The position numbers and the translations under genes are program-made. A stretch of DNA of 14,071 nt from CAJCIY01 sp036379355 (GTDB lineage: Bacteria; Actinomycetota; Actinomycetes; Mycobacteriales; CAJCIY01). Location of the stretch: NCBI GenBank assembly GCA_036379355.1, contig DASVGV010000115.1:1-14071 (forward strand). The letters are read 5' to 3'. The notes under the pieces are model-generated. The model was not told the origin of the DNA. It saw nothing but the letters and a program-made list of their open reading frames with translations, and did no database searches. Shown piece after piece: positions 13,624-14,071 of the stretch (the stretch's first letter is position 1; every line of letters begins with the position of its first letter).

Positions 13624-14071
13624 CCGACATCGACACGGGCACCGAGGACCTGCTCGCGCGGGTCGAGGACGGCGTGGCCGTCCTCACGATGAACCGGCCG
13701 GCCCGCCGCAACGCCCTGTCCGGGCCGATGCTGGCCGCGCTGGCAACGGTGCTGGCCCAGGTCGAGATCGACGACGGCGTCGGCGCCGTCGTGCTCACCG
13801 GTGCAGGCGGGGCGTTCTGCGCCGGCGGCGACGTCAAGGCCATGGCCGAAGGGTCGGGCGGCGGCGGTCCCACTCTCGACGAGCGCATCCACCGGCAGCG
13901 CCTGAGCCACCGCGCCACCAGCGGCCGGCTCTGGGCGATGCCCAAGCCGACCATCGCCTGCCTGCCCGGGCCCGCCGCCGGTGCCGGCCTCGCCCTGGCA
14001 CTGGCGTGCGACCTGCGCTACGCCGCCGACAGCGCCGTCCTCACGACCGCGTTCGCACGGGTCGGGTTCTC
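13620..14071 (+). CDS. Enoyl-CoA hydratase/isomerase-family protein (3' partial)
   Basis: 150 residues are visible before the right edge. It is a crotonase-fold protein: VAVLTMNRPARRNALS (19-34), the oxyanion-hole motif AFCAGGDVKAM (65-75), and PGPAAGAGLALALACDLRYA (116-135), the second oxyanion/acyl-CoA site. Aligning by the oxyanion motif, the positions of rat crotonase Glu144 and Glu164 are A125 and F145 here. Classical 2-enoyl-CoA hydration is therefore unlikely, and an isomerase or PaaG-like reaction is more plausible. Actinobacterial relatives continue with a G-D-x-G segment just after ARVGF that could supply an acidic residue, but it lies outside this window. The ATG start is behind GGGAG (13609-13613) and overlaps the VOC gene stop (ATGA), so the two form an operon. 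Confidence 0.9.
   Translation, partial: MTDIDTGTEDLLARVEDGVAVLTMNRPARRNALSGPMLAALATVLAQVEIDDGVGAVVLTGAGGAFCAGGDVKAMAEGSGGGGPTLDERIHRQRLSHRATSGRLWAMPKPTIACLPGPAAGAGLALALACDLRYAADSAVLTTAFARVGF

Overview
This window is chromosomal DNA from a very GC-rich actinobacterium (roughly 70% G+C by eye). The evidence is strong G/C third-position bias, many GTG starts, TANNNT boxes placed a few bases before start codons (leaderless promoters), a DUF222/HNH protein of the mycobacterial 13E12 type, and the gene order lspA - RluA-type synthase - ... - dnaE, which also occurs around dnaE1 in Mycobacterium. The genus cannot be fixed from this sequence alone. No tRNA, rRNA, CRISPR array, insertion sequence or prophage gene was seen, and no gene-free stretch exceeds 168 bases.

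Region 1 (1-3977, + strand) is a tightly packed operon. It holds a DksA/TraR-type zinc-finger protein with a Lys/Ala/Pro-rich repeat tail (5' end outside the window), lspA (lipoprotein signal peptidase), an RluA-family pseudouridine synthase, an unrecognised single-pass membrane protein with four Cys, and a tandem GNAT acetyltransferase. Three junctions are GTGA start/stop overlaps. The first junction probably follows the same design with a CTG start for lspA.

Region 2 (3978-7700) is a 168-bp gap with a possible terminator hairpin, followed by dnaE, the replicative DNA polymerase III alpha subunit. Its PHP metal site is complete and it has an internal clamp-binding motif.

Region 3 (7738-9906) is accessory in character. 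A minus-strand DUF222/HNH nuclease gene converges on dnaE. It diverges across 111 bp from a gene for a DUF6308-like protein of unknown function. The nuclease start codon lies inside a full match to the Gram-positive LexA (SOS) box, directly downstream of a leaderless-type -10 element. This is the most striking regulatory signal in the window and suggests DNA-damage control of the nuclease.

Region 4 (9957-12183) is a three-gene ABC export operon: ATPase, ABC-2-type permease and a small four-helix membrane protein, coupled by GTGA overlaps. Its last gene overlaps tail-to-tail with a minus-strand gene for a Lon-N-terminal-domain (LAN) protein.

Region 5 (12833-14071) is a 68-bp divergent promoter region followed by a VOC/glyoxalase-fold protein translationally coupled (ATGA) to an enoyl-CoA hydratase/isomerase-family protein that runs off the right edge. 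The latter lacks both crotonase catalytic glutamates at the aligned positions.

Overall the window is mostly conserved housekeeping and transport content. The points most worth a second look are the LexA-controlled HNH gene, the probable CTG start of lspA, the histone-H1-like tail on the zinc-finger protein, and several orphan proteins.
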